Assembly: GCA_022818135.1 (NCBI GenBank)
Contig: JAFMSR010000014.1
Coordinates: forward strand, 40,071,708 to 40,135,707
DNA length: 64,000 bases
DNA from: Saxidomus purpurata
Lineage: Eukaryota > Mollusca > Bivalvia > Venerida > Veneridae
Direction: 5' to 3'
Shown here piece by piece: positions 1-12,000 of the stretch. Each line of letters begins with the position of its first letter. Within the stretch, counting starts at the first letter, position 1. A model generated the notes under the pieces. It searched no databases. It worked only from the letters and a program-made list of their open reading frames with translations, and had not been told where the DNA came from. The translations under genes and the position numbers were made by a program.

Positions 1-89
1 AAAGGTAACAGAAAAATACCAAAAATATTTCTCAGGTAGGAACTTCTTTTCAGGTATAAAAATAATGCAATGTTGCCCAAGCTGAATTC

Positions 90-214
90 CAGACTTTTCC
101 CCCCCAAGTCTTTTCCTCCCCAAGACTTTTCCCCCCCAAGACGTTTCCTCCCAAGACTTTTCCCCCCCTAGACGTTTCCTCCCAAGACTTTTCCCCCCAA
201 TTTTCAGTTCACTT
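90..214. repeat. left terminal array of C-run units
   Basis: About seven copies of a 15-18 bp unit alternate between AAGACTTTTCCCCCCC and AAGACGTTTCCTCCC. The array forms the left arm of the inverted-repeat element; the other strand carries repeated runs of 4-7 G. Confidence 0.85.
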
Positions 215-251
215 AAATACAGTGATATATTATGGGAATAACTGTTTTGTA

Positions 252-384
252 ATTTTGATATTTGCGACTGTATATACGGTTTTTAATGGTCTCAAATATT
301 TTTAACGGCGACGGCGTTAGCCGGAGCTGTTAAAACTGTTTGCGACCATTAAAACCGTATATACGGTCGCAAATATCAAAATCA
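252..384. repeat. long imperfect hairpin
   Basis: The stretch 253-291 is nearly the reverse complement of 340-383: both arms contain TTTGCGAC and the GTATATACGG core. The loop is GC-rich (GGCGACGGCGTTAGCCGG). Sits just inside the left terminal array. Confidence 0.85.
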
Positions 385-448
385 CTAAATAGTTATCCCT
401 TTTCTAACGCACAATGTGTCTAAATGCGATAATTAAAACGCCGTTTGA

Positions 449-490
449 ATTTTGCGACTATATATACGTTATTTAATAGTCGCAAATTTA
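449..490. repeat. second short hairpin
   Basis: AATTTTGCGACTAT and ATAGTCGCAAATTT form the arms. It shares the TTTGCGAC motif with the larger hairpin at 252-384, so both appear to derive from one subterminal motif of the element. Confidence 0.75.
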
Positions 491-1726
491 AACGACGTCA
501 CCAATCAGAGACGACGTTACATCGGTACTGCGTTAGAATATGTATTTAAGGTTTAAATTGTTTTTGAAACTGTCAATATTTTTAAGTGTTTTAGAAAATA
601 ACTTCTACACCTATTTCCTAGTGCAGTTACAACGTCACACTTATTTTTAAATTACGACAGTTATTTTCTGTTATTGTCTAACTGTGGTTTTTAAAGCAAT
701 TATTCATCAGAGAAGAAATAATTTTCATGTTACAAAATTGTTTCATGATACTAACTTGCTACTTTTGAGTAAGATTTTACTGTTCTGTTCTGAAGTATTA
801 AGAGAACTTAATGTAAGTTATAACAGGACATTATAAATACGCTATTTGTTAAGAAGATGAAATAAGAATCGTACGTCTTTTGTAAAACTAGAACAATAAG
901 CTATTATATCTATAGAATGAAATATAATGGGAAACTTTTGTAGAAGATAGATATACATTTTCTTAAATATTTGATCTGAAAAAAAGTTTCTGCATCACAC
1001 TGTTCATATACTAGTAATTAAAAACATTTATTATTTATTATTTGACTCAAGACACAATAGAGTTTAACAAAGAATGTTATATTGGTTTAGACATGTTAGA
1101 AAATGTTTCTAACTGTATGAACAGTGAATAAATTTCAAAATTTTAGTTTTAAATTTTCAGTACCAGTACATTAGAATGCCTATCTGTTTATTTATGACTG
1201 TGATTTAATCAACACCTTTTGAATGGCAGTGATTGACACCTGTCATTTCACTTAGCATGCTTAGGTGTTAATTGGATTATAAAATATTATCTTATTTACT
1301 ATGAAGACAGCAACTTACTTTTGAAAATAAGTAGTATTTGTTCTATTAAAAAATATGCTTCACATTTTAATAAATTTTAAGCTTAATTTCATTTTATCCA
1401 CACTTTTGACAGTGTCTACAAGTTGCATATTTCATATTTATTAATTTACTTCATATTAACATGTCAACACTAAAGACAAACATAAATCACATAGACACAA
1501 CAAATTAAGGTAATTTTTAATATATTAAACTTGAAACAAAGATAGATAATCTAGTTAAAGTAACAACTTGAATACAAATGAAGGCATATGCCATTTACAG
1601 TCAACACTGTTTCAGAGTGGTTCTATGCTTTATCCAATCAATAACATTTACTTTATTATATTAGTAAATTCAAAGTGAGCCTGGGACTTAAAAGAGTACT
1701 TTTCCTTTGATTGTTTTAAGTCCAAG

Positions 1727-2012
1727 CTAACCCTGGGATATCTTCTTGGTTGAACTTGCCATTCTCCTGACAGACACAGGTTGCAGAGAGACAAATGCAG
1801 ACACTAGTTCTTTTACGAATAGAGTCCTTGGTTCTTTTACATGCCCGGTGTATAACACTGATACATGTGAGACTGCTTCTGGGTTTCTAACCACCTCATC
1901 TCTAGATGGGTCGGAAACTCTGAAATTCCCAGTCGGGATTCCAACAGGCTGAACAGGGGACTCCGGATTGGTAGTCAAGAGCATTAACCACTCGACCACC
2001 TTTCTAAACCCA
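1727..2012 (-). mobile_element. tRNA-derived SINE
   Basis: On the minus strand the head (about 2010-1925) has a polymerase III A box, TGGTCGAGTGG, and a B-box-like GTTGGAATCCC. It is followed by a body containing GGGCATGTAAAAGAACC. The body motif recurs in the SINE at 6570-6758 (GGCATGATAAAGAACC). From memory this resembles the conserved domain of invertebrate tRNA-derived SINEs, but I cannot confirm the family. Open reading frames here are by-products of the SINE. Confidence 0.65.
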
Positions 2013-2914
2013 TATTTCATTCCTATTTGATGTACAAGCAAGTTTTCAAATTCATTATTGCATATGAATGTGCACATTTGACAAAAATGTTACAGTGTAT
2101 AAAAAATGAGACACAATAAGATAATGAACATTATAATTATTACATTTAAACAGGTTTTAAAAAGATTTTGTATCAAAATGAATTTTATTTTAATATGTTA
2201 TTCCAAAAGCAAATTTTAAAAATGAGCACCTTTGATTTTAATCAATGGACAACAAACCAGTACTTAAACTTATTGGTTACCTTATTAATCAAGGGTGATT
2301 AATTGATGACTGCACAACACCTTAAAAGGTGTTAAAGCTCAATTCAGGGCCATCAAACAATTAATCATGGTTAAGTATCAAATGTTTGTAGCAACATTGT
2401 ACTGATCATGCTGAGGTGTAAAAGACAATTTCAGTGTAACTGATTGATGTATGGTAAATGCCATTATTATAATTTAAACAAAATTTTATTGCTTTCTTTT
2501 ATGTGCATCATTTCAGCTGAATTTGGACTTATATATATGTTTAATTTCAGACAAAGTTTTCAATATGACGGTATGAAATTATTATTTTTTTATGTCTAAA
2601 TTTGAATATGATCATAATATAACACTTGTAGTACCACTCACTTTATCATCCTATTATTATCATCATTCCAATACCGGTATAATTTGCAAGTTTTACTCAA
2701 ATGTAGTTTTAATGTACACACTTTTCAATTTCAAAAGGAAAAATAGTCTTACATGACTTATCACACATGGGTGCGTCATACTGTTTACATCAAAATAATC
2801 ATTATGATACAAGTAACACTTATGTGTTCATTTGCTTCAAAGAATATCTTTATAAAAATATTCATTCATAAATTTATATTTTAAACATTTCTTTTAATTA
2901 TTAATAATATTGAA

Positions 2915-3030
2915 ATATATTGGGGGGAAAAGTCTTCATATTGCTAGACATTTCACCCCCCATTTTGGGGGAAAAGTCTTGGGAGGAAACGTCTTGGGAG
3001 GAACTGTCTTGGGGGGGAATAGTCTGACAA
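2915..3030. repeat. right terminal array of G-run units
   Basis: Mirror image of the left array: TTGGGGGGAAAAGTCTT, TTGGGAGGAAACGTCTT and similar units. It is interrupted by a short stretch at about 2940-2965 and ends at the 9-bp direct repeat. Confidence 0.85.
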
Positions 3031-3221
3031 CCGCCCAAGCTAATACATGTCAAATATACTGTAAATTAACTAATATTTGTAAAATATACAGTAAATTAGC
3101 TAATATTTTAATACTATTAGCTAGACATTATTGATTATGTCAATGTCATTTTTAATTCGAAAAATAACAACAAACACTTTTAAAAGTAAAAATCTTCTAA
3201 ACTAAGAAGTAAGAACCATAC

Positions 3222-4598
3222 CTTTCTTGTACTTTTGACTGGTTGTGAGTAGTCACTGGCTGTGTAGGAGCTGGTGCCACTGGCTGTACAAGAGATGGCT
3301 GTGGTGGTGAACCTGCTGTTGGCCTAGCTGGCAGGTCAAAGTCAAACTCATCATCAGAATCAGACTCTGTCTTGTCTTTCATGAAAATGTTGTCTAAACT
3401 CACTGTCTCATCCACCTGTATTTGGTAGTAATACAGTAAATGCATTAATAAATAAATCTTTCAACATATTTCAGACTTGCACTTTACATTTGTGCCTTTC
3501 AAGTATGTCATTAAAACTAAGGACCCAGCAAAGGTTATATTGTACAGACATACAAAAATAAATGGTACCGTGTGCTGTATCTTTTTATAAATGCAAAACA
3601 AAAAGCCTAGGAAAGATTATGTGTACAAAAGGTACAGGTTGCACCTCTTATTCTCAACTCCCTGACACTTTTTCTTGGGCTCTTCAACACTATTTTTTTC
3701 TTGGGCTCTTCAACACTATTTTTTTTCTTGGGCTCTTCAACACTAACACTCCTTTTTACTGGGCTCTTCAACACTTGTTTTAAAAGTATTTCAGTAAAAT
3801 ATATACAAATGAGCAATTTACCTAACAATCATACCTGAAATGAACATGTACTAGACTCCCATTCTTGATGAAAAAGAGAAAAACAAACAAAATATTAATA
3901 AAAAGAAATGAACAAAATACAACAATATATGAATGACTGAAAAAAAAACAACATAAAAAATCACTATTCACCTCATTAGTGACCTCATCATGTATATCTG
4001 CCAACTCAGACACCTGTATTTCTGGATAATTTCCTGGTGCTTCTTTTCCTTCCACCATTTCTGTAGGAGCACTACCAGCCTCAGTCTCAGTACTACCTGT
4101 GGCAAAACTGTTACCAGCAACTACATTGACTTCTATTTCAGCATCTTGTTTAACTTCTGTATTTATATTTTCATTGACTTCCTCTCTACCATTTTCTGAA
4201 TCATGCAGTTCTTTATTCTGAGATTCAATTACTTCATCTGGGACAAATTCTAAATCTACATCATTAGACTTTTCTTGGTTACTAGGAGATGACACTGTGT
4301 CTGATCCTCCTTCAGAATTCTGTACATTATCACCAGAAATTGCATGTTCCTCTTTTGAAACCTCATCTTCTGCTTCCCTTTCGTTGGCACAATCATCTGC
4401 TAAATCAGCCAAGTTTGCACTGCTTGGTTCTGTTATGACAATACTTGGTATTTCACTGTGTTGTTCAACAGAAATTTGAATATCATTTGATAAGTCAACA
4501 GATGAATCGTCCCTTGGAGTATTAATGTCAAAATCTATATCATCATGATCGGCTGATCTTGGCGAGTAAGCGTCATCAAAGTCAACTGAGTTGTCCAT
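3222..4598 (-). CDS. acidic Ser/Asp/Glu-rich protein, N-terminal part (partial)
   Basis: Not recognised. The first coding exon is 4598-3972 (209 codons, ends in phase 0 at GAG|gtgaat). The next is 3415-3222 (acceptor AAATACAG, in phase, donor AAAG|gtatgg, leaving a split codon), so the protein continues past 3222. I found no later exon down to base 1. The ATG at 4598 lies 40 bases into an exon whose acceptor is TGTTCCAG at 4639. The product is highly acidic and low in complexity. It starts MDNSVDFDDAY and contains many DD, SS and E-rich stretches. Exon 2 adds an acidic DSDDEFDFDLPARP motif and a Pro/Gln-rich stretch. No membrane segment or folded domain is visible; it looks intrinsically disordered. 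Both exon joins keep the frame, which supports a real gene. Confidence 0.7.
3655..3780. repeat. 27-28 bp minisatellite in intron
   Basis: Four tandem units built around GGGCTCTTCAACACT separated by T runs. Located in the intron between the two coding exons of the acidic-protein gene. It reads as repeats of VEEPKKK on the minus strand, but no in-phase splice sites support an exon. Confidence 0.8.
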
Positions 4599-5224
4599 GA
4601 TGTATGAAGATTGTCAGTCAATAGAAACTTTCAAAGAACTGGAACACAAAAAGATAAAACATTTTTTGGAATATTTTGAATTACAATGACAATAAATGAT
4701 TCATATAAACAAAATATTCAAAGAAGAAAAGGAAAAGATGACTGCTAACATTTCCAGGCATATTTCATCCCCATCATCAGGAATGTCATCTCCATATTGC
4801 CTTAGTTTACCAAGCTTTAAGTGGTGTAACTTTAATACATACCAGTGACTCCAACTGTTATATGGTTTGACAAGCTCTGCTCTACATGCATGTATTCAAT
4901 AATGTCAGAGCCCTAATAACTCCATAATAAAATTTAGCGCCAGGTATGTACACCAAGTCTAGGTACCCGGGTCTGGCTTAGACTTTGCCACTGCCTTTTA
5001 CTAGATACTGGAAGGTGCAACTGGGTACGTGTTTAACTAATCTCACTAAATTCCACTTCCAAAGCAGATTAAACAGGCTGACATTTTAGAATTGTTTGGC
5101 TTAGACTAAGACTAATTAAGTCTCACTGCTATAATGTGCAAATACATGTGAAGACTTCCCCAATACATATTAGCTGGGCACTTAAAAATGCATATAAAAA
5201 AAAGGTAAAAAAAGGTAATTTAGG

Positions 5225-5292
5225 CAAGAATCAGAACTCTGTGGCAATGAACGTTAGCTTTATCAACTGAGCTTCTGCTGATATATGATATA
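5225..5292 (-). repeat. tRNA-like remnant
   Basis: On the minus strand, AGCTCAGTTGATAAAGC resembles a tRNA D-arm/A box and GAGTTCTGATTCT resembles a degenerate B box. The arms do not pair into a functional tRNA, so this is a SINE fragment or tRNA pseudogene. Confidence 0.35.
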
Positions 5293-5480
5293 CGGCACGC
5301 ATGAAAATTGTATCTAGATTTATTTAAATATGAGTGGTGAGATTTTTCATAAACCTTTAGGTATTCAGGTAATATGATATCAAATTTTCAGTTTTAGAGT
5401 ACAGTAGAAACTGTTGTCATTTGTACGAGATCAATTGAAATAATCTATGTGTAATATAGTTCAGAAGAACACGATACTGA

Positions 5481-5523
5481 CAGCAGGAACGTAGACTCAA
5501 CGTTATATTCTATGTTCCTGCTG
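5481..5523. repeat. short hairpin
   Basis: CAGCAGGAACGTAGA and TCTATGTTCCTGCTG form 15-bp arms with one mismatch and a loop of about 13 bases. Confidence 0.7.
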
Positions 5524-5699
5524 ACAGCAAACATTTCACTAAGTATTGAGCACATAATTTACACATGACACTGAACATTAGAATGATTAGGCGTGAAGGT
5601 GTGACAGTTATGAAATGTCAGAAATAATAATATGAGCGGTGTGAAACCGTTACTGTACTCAGTAGGCTCGTGTGCAATTTGTAAACGTTGTTACTTACC

Positions 5700-6071
5700 T
5701 TCTTAATGACATGTGGCCACAAGGTTGTTTTTAACAAAGATGCAATGTATGGGTCCCATCTATGATATTTCCACCTCTTTTTCTGGTGACCGATGTAAAC
5801 AAATATGCCGGTGTTTGATTAAAATGTTACGAAAGAATATGTTCTATTCGTTCTGTTATTGGAACACACATGAGAACAAGCTGAAAGTAGAAATGATGTT
5901 GAGAGTTTATATGGCTGAACAATTGTTTCACACCCTTTAAGCAATTTGTTACTCAAAATTCTACTTAAGTCAATACAATATCCATATTTCTGGACGATGC
6001 AAAAATAAGTTCGATTAACCGATTGTGTAATTTCCATTAAAGCAAAAACACTGTAAATCGTACAAACCAAA
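5700..6071. promoter_or_regulatory. shared promoter region between two divergent genes
   Basis: The minus-strand gene has a 5' non-coding exon ending at 5699, and MRPS18C starts at 6072 on the plus strand. Both transcription starts must therefore lie within about 370 bases, an arrangement common for housekeeping mitochondrial genes. I see no clear TATA box, and exact start sites cannot be fixed from sequence. Short reading frames here are not credible genes. Confidence 0.55.
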
Positions 6072-9000
6072 ATGGCAGCGCCCATAGCGAAGCAACTGAC
6101 CTTTTGCAAACTTTCTTCATCTCAGCGAATTTTTGGTGGTAAGCTGGCTTAATATCTACATTAACTCATTACCCTTTTACTTCAAATTTTGAGCCTGAGG
6201 TCACATGTTTAATTTTCATTCATTATGATTTATCTGAAGTCTGCAATAAAATTCAGTTAGTAGACACCTGACCGGCGACACTTTTTGACTTGTCACTCAC
6301 GGACATACTGGTCATCTGTCCCAGGTCAAGGTTAGCATACCAGGTCTGTCAAAAAATCTCTTGTTCACAAAAAAACAGCATAAAGTCATACTTTTTGCCA
6401 TATACAAAGACTTACGTAGATATAATGTCGAGTTTGTAAAATAATGTGTAAGTCTCATGAATTCTAGTGTATGGTATATTAGGGTTTTTATCGTTGGTAC
6501 CGGTTTCCCATATGGCCAACGCCCCCAGAAGAGTTTAGTTATTTTAGGTTTCGGGGGATAGTGCAAGATACAGAAAGCGTCCCAATTCCAGAGACACCCC
6601 TGGTTCTTTATCATGCCAGGTTTTCACCCATACATGGGACCTCGGTTTAAGTCTCATCCGAAAGACTATTAGTAATTTTAGTTGGTCAGCCCTTGGAATC
6701 GAACCCACAACCCCGAGATTACAAGTCTCGTGCTCTACCTATTGAGCTATCCGGGCTAACTAATTTTTAAATTCTAGTGTTTTCGGCTAACTCAATTTAT
6801 ATAGTAAACTGAAAGTGTTTTCGGCTAAGTTAATTAGAGTAGCACAATAGATCAGGTGTTAAATTACATATAATTTTTTTTTAAAAATATTGCAACATGT
6901 TAAAAACTTTTATTATTTATATGAACAAACATTTTAATTGACAAGTTGTCAATACCATTGACATACCATTCGCACCTAATTGAAACATCTATTAACACCT
7001 TTTGATCGCACCTCTTTTGATCTATTGTGCTACTCTAATTGACTTAGCCGAAAAAACTCCATATTAACTATATAAATTGAGTTAGCCGAAACTGCAGTTA
7101 AGCGAAAACACTAACACCCAGTCTCACTATTTCCACCTCGAAGGCAAACAGATTCACTTTAGAGTTGTCCGCCTTCTGCGTCTCACTTTGATGTGCCTTT
7201 AGCTGGGAACACATCCCCAACAGAAATCTATTGCCAGGCACTTATAATAGCAATATTATGAATTCAATTTTTTAGTGTTTTTATTAGGGATCGTCAATGA
7301 ATACCCAAATTGATATTCAGATATTCGGTCAGCCTTCCGAACAAATATCGGGATATTTGGTTGTTTTATGTACTAAATCTAATACGCTGTTGATCAATTT
7401 GTCACATATTTTCACGATTATAAAATGTATGGCTTACAGTTACCAGCGCCAGGCAAATATTCTATCCCGAGAACTTACTTTTATATGTTATTATGGGAGC
7501 TAACTCTGTAAGGGCTGTTGTACTTTCGGTTTCGTTTTCTCTGTGACAGAGTCGTTACACGGACATTTATTTTCTTTTTCTGCTGCTTTAGTCCTTTAAG
7601 ATCTGCAGGAGGCTGAATAGGACTGAGAAAGAAAAGATTTAATTAAGAACAACTCGAAAAGATTTACATTTTAATTGAAAAATGTGAAATTATTTCATAA
7701 ACTTGCATAATGTTTGTAAAACGGGGCGCTGTACAAAAAGATACTTCATAATTGCAATGGCTAAAGTAAGCCCTCTTCATTATAAGGCTTTAAAACACTT
7801 GAATGATAATTTTCCTTAATCTAAATGTTTGTTCAACAATTCACACCTACAAATTGAAACTCTTTTCGTTTGCATAATCTCTTTTGTCTATCGCTGAAGA
7901 TTGACTATAGAAAGTGTCATCACCAGAGCAACCGGGTATTGTAAACTGACACTTTATCGGCCATAATTGAAAATTAATTATTGTCATGAAAACAACATGT
8001 AAATATTTAAGTTTTTAACTGAAATTCTTTTTTTTTGGTACGACTTTACCGAATACTCGGATACCTATATCGTAAATGATATTCGGAAGCTGAATGAATA
8101 TTCGGATATCCGAATATTCGTTGCCATCCCTAGTTTTATGATTTAACATAATAGGATTAAGTTAAAAAATGATGCTAATGTAACCTGATTATGAAAATTG
8201 ATAATGAAAATGGTTCTAATAATTTATGCAAATAATGATCTAATAGTTCCTTGATATATTTTAGTACATCTGATATTCCATATGTTGATTAGTTTTGGTC
8301 TACAGGTTGAAAGAACAATCTGGACCATATTAAGTAACTCTAATTATTTACAGTATGGTGCTAATTAACATCAGTATCTTTACATAAACATTTCAGTAAA
8401 TCTAAGAATCATTAAGATTGGCACGTTTATCTGTATGAGTGTGTGATATGATTGGTTGAAAGTATGAAGAAGGCGTGAATGAATGTGAGAAAGTTTTGGC
8501 GGGAAAAAGTGAAAGAAAAGAGAGGGAGACAGGGAGAAAGGGCAGTTAGTGTTTAGGTTCTAGGAAGTCAAGATTAAGTTTTAAGAAGTTAATGTTGAGG
8601 TGCTAGGGATAAGGAGTCATATTAAGAATATTTGTTAGGAACCTTAATGTAGGCATAATAAATGGAAATAGAAATTGATAATAGATTATCTAAAACAGAA
8701 CTTGGACTTGTGTGTTATATTTATAATATCAGCTAAATTCCCCGTAAGAAAACCACCCCGTTCACATAATGGTGGAGAATCCGGGTATGGAAGTGTGAAA
8801 AATGGAAAGCACAGAGATGGACTATAGCCTATAATGGAATTAAAACAGTGAAATATATAATTGAAAATGCCACAAGGAAGAAACATAAAAATGGACTCAA
8901 TAACAGCACCTAAGTTTGAAAACGGAGAAAATTCAAAATTCTTTTTAGAAAAATTTGAACTTGTAGCAAATGCAAACTCCTGGAATAACGAACAAAAATG

Positions 9001-12000
9001 TATACAAATGTGTTTGGCGTTACCAAAATGTGCAGAGACATGGTACATGAATTTAAATACAGAAACCAAAAATGACTTTGATCGACTGAAAGAAGCGTTC
9101 CTTGAAAGATTTGGAAATTCAGAGAATAGGGCAAATCTTTTTTTAAAGTATGTAAGTGCTGAACAAGGACTTGAAACAGTCCAGAATTATGTAGAATCTG
9201 TCACTAGCCTTGGGAGAGATTTGGCAAAGAGTGACAATGACATTTTGGATAAGGCAATACATGGGCTAAGGGCGGACATTCGTAAGTTTGTAATTCTAAA
9301 GGAAGTGAAATCCTTAGAAGAGCTAATAAAGGTAGCAAAAATGGCAGAACATTCAGAGGACGCAAATATTTCTGACAAAGGTCAGAAGATTCGACATGTG
9401 AGCTTTACTGGAGCTAAGGATGTATCATTCAATGACAGAAGACCAGAACACAAGAGGAGACGATTTGACGGAAGACAGGAACAGGCCACGTACATGTACC
9501 AACCAAAGTGCAAACATTGTGGTAGGTGTGATCATTTGTTTACAAATTGTAGATTCAAAAATGCCAGATGTTTTAAGTGTAACAAGATAGGGCATATTGC
9601 TAGAGTTCATTACAATGTCAGTAAATAGGGACTCGCGCCTCTCCCACAAAAATTTGGGGATGGGCATAGTAGAAAATTTAAAGGCAAAAATCATGAAAAG
9701 TTGAATGTTGGTAAGGCTTACAAAATTGGGGACGAGAAAAATTTAATAGAAGTTAGACTGGGCAATTTTTCAAGCTCAGCTATGGTTGACAGTGGGGCAT
9801 CTATTTGTTGCTTAACCTATGAAATGTATAAAAGAAGTGGTCTCTATAAAGAGTACAATTTGATAAATTCTGACATTAAACATGCAGAAGCAGTAGATGG
9901 TACATCAATGCAAATCATGGGTAAAGTAATTGTTCCTATGACAATATGTAGGCTTACACTTACACAAACTTTTTATGTGTTCAAAAAATTAAATCAGTCC
10001 ATTATTTTAGGAAGAGACTTCCTAAAAGATCAAAAAGCATGGGTCGATTTTGGTGAAGATATTTTGAAGATTCAAGGAGGTCTCATAGTTGTCAAAATGT
10101 TTTCCTCTACATGTAAATCAAGTCTTGCACGTCTTGTAAATAAAATAAGTATTCCACCTCAATCAGTGAGCTTTACTAAAGTTAAGGTGAAAGGTCAGCA
10201 CCACGATGGTCTGTCAGTTATCCAGCCAATCAGAACTTTGCCAAGTAAAAATCAAGTTATTGGGGCTAGATCAGTGTCTCATGTTAGCAATAACATAACT
10301 TTCATGCAAGTGATGAATCCTACAAATGAATGGGTACATTTGAAGCAAAATGAACCTGTAGCTAGGGTAGATAAACTTAATCAAACGGATATCAAACATA
10401 CTGATGATAATGTCGAGTGTGAAGTTGAGCATGTTCATCATGAGAAGCATGATAAGTCAGATGATGAGTACATAGAAATAGCAAAGTCTATAGGCATTGA
10501 TTTAACAGATTCACAGGGATATTTTTGCAACATGCACTGCTGAGCTAGGTCATACTCAATTGTTCCCTCACAAAATTGATACTGGGGATGCCCCTCCTGT
10601 TAGAAAACGTCCTTATAGGATGACGCCTGAGCAGAAAAAGGAAATTGAGCGTCAAACTGAGGAAATGGAAAAACATGGAATTATAAGTCCCTCTTGTACA
10701 CCATGGCAAAGTCCCATCGTACTGGTCAAGAAACGTTCAGGCGAGTATAGATTCGCAGTTGATTATAGGGCTGTTAACAAGGTTACTAAGCCAGTACACT
10801 TTCCTATCACTCATTTTCAAGATGTGATAGATTCTCTTGGTCAGTCAAACTCCTCCCTGTATACTGTGTTAGATATGGCTCAAGGTTTCTTTCAGATTTC
10901 CTTAGATCCCTCCACTAAAGATCGAACCGGGTTTGTTTCTCATCAAGGGGTCTGGGAGTTCAACAGGTTACCTTTTGGGCTCATAAATAGTAGTTCTGCA
11001 TTCAGCACAGTTATGCATGAGGTACTGCGAGGCATAAATACAAGTATGCTCAGGTGTACATTGATGATTGTTTAATCTTCAGTCAAAACTTTGATGAGCA
11101 TCTTGTCCATTTGTCACAAGTATTTGATAGGTTCAAAAAAGCCAATTTACGCCTTAAGCCTAGCAAATGTACTTTTGCAGCTAAAGAGGTAAAATTTTTG
11201 GGTCATCGATTTACCAGAGAAGGGATTGGGGTAGATCAAGATAAGGTGACAGCAGTCACAAACTTCACTGTCCCCACACGGACCAAACTAGTACTAGGTC
11301 ATTCTGTGGATTAATAAATTACTACAGAAGGTTCATAAAGGATTTTGCAAAAATTGCTAGACCTTTACATAATCTATTGAAGAAAGATTCAAAGTTTGTT
11401 TGGTCCACTGAGTGTCAAGAAGCTTTCGATACACTGAAAGACAGGTTAACTAGTGCGCCTATATTAATTTTCCCAGATTTTAGTAAAGACTTCATCCTGT
11501 ATACAGATGCCAGCAGGGTAGCAATTTCGTTTGTCCTAGGGCAGAAGGATGAACAAGGACGTGAACATGTTGTTGCCTATGGGGGTAGATCTTTACGTCC
11601 AGCAGAAAAAAACTGGGGTATTTCTGATTTAGAAGGGTTAGCTCTAGTCGAGGGAATCAGACACTATCATACCTATTTGGCCAGTAGTTACGGATCACAT
11701 AGCACTAAAAACTTTAAGGGACAATAAGGCCAGTGGTAGGTTAGGTAGGTGGGCAGTGTACTTGCAGGGCTATCAGTATGAGGTTGTATATAAGGCTGGC
11801 AAACTTCATTCAAATGCTGACGCCTTATCGCGTAGAAACGATGAAAATGAACCAGTTCCTGAAAACAGCGATAGAGATGTTGATGACATAACCATTAGTC
11901 CGCAAATCGGTTCAGTAAAAGCTGATTTCCCTGTTGTAATGGAATACACACTCGAGTACACTGAACCAAAGATAGTGAAGGTAAACTCTGTAACAGCTAG

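Larger units (their letters stand above)
84..3032. mobile_element. 2.95-kb inverted-repeat element with G/C-run ends
   Basis: Both ends carry matching inverted sequence: CAGACTTTTCCCCCCC begins at 90 and its reverse complement with one change ends at 3026. The ends are flanked by the 9-bp direct repeat GCCCAAGCT at 75-83 and 3033-3041, which looks like a target-site duplication. A duplication of 9 bp would fit Mutator-like elements, but no transposase is present, so the superfamily is inference. The interior is AT-rich with no credible coding region. It contains palindromes near the left end and a tRNA-derived SINE. Probably a non-autonomous DNA transposon. Confidence 0.6.
4639..5698 (-). other. 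5' intron of the acidic-protein gene
   Basis: Bounded by a strong donor (AGAAG|gtaagtaac, exon end at 5699) and a good acceptor (tgtgttccag, ending at 4639), both on the minus strand. It separates a 5' non-coding exon from the exon carrying the start codon. Contents are AT-rich with a tRNA-like remnant and a hairpin. Confidence 0.7.

Noticed and set aside
3607..3828. VEEPKKK repeat frame as an exon of the acidic-protein gene
   Set aside because: No splice pair keeps phase 0 with the flanking exons, and the likely acceptor leads straight to a stop.
6675..6758. Functional tRNA-Thr(TGT) gene
   Set aside because: Acceptor and T arms do not pair and a SINE body follows.
8686..9134. Antisense frames across the retrotransposon
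   Set aside because: Shadows of the gag frame.
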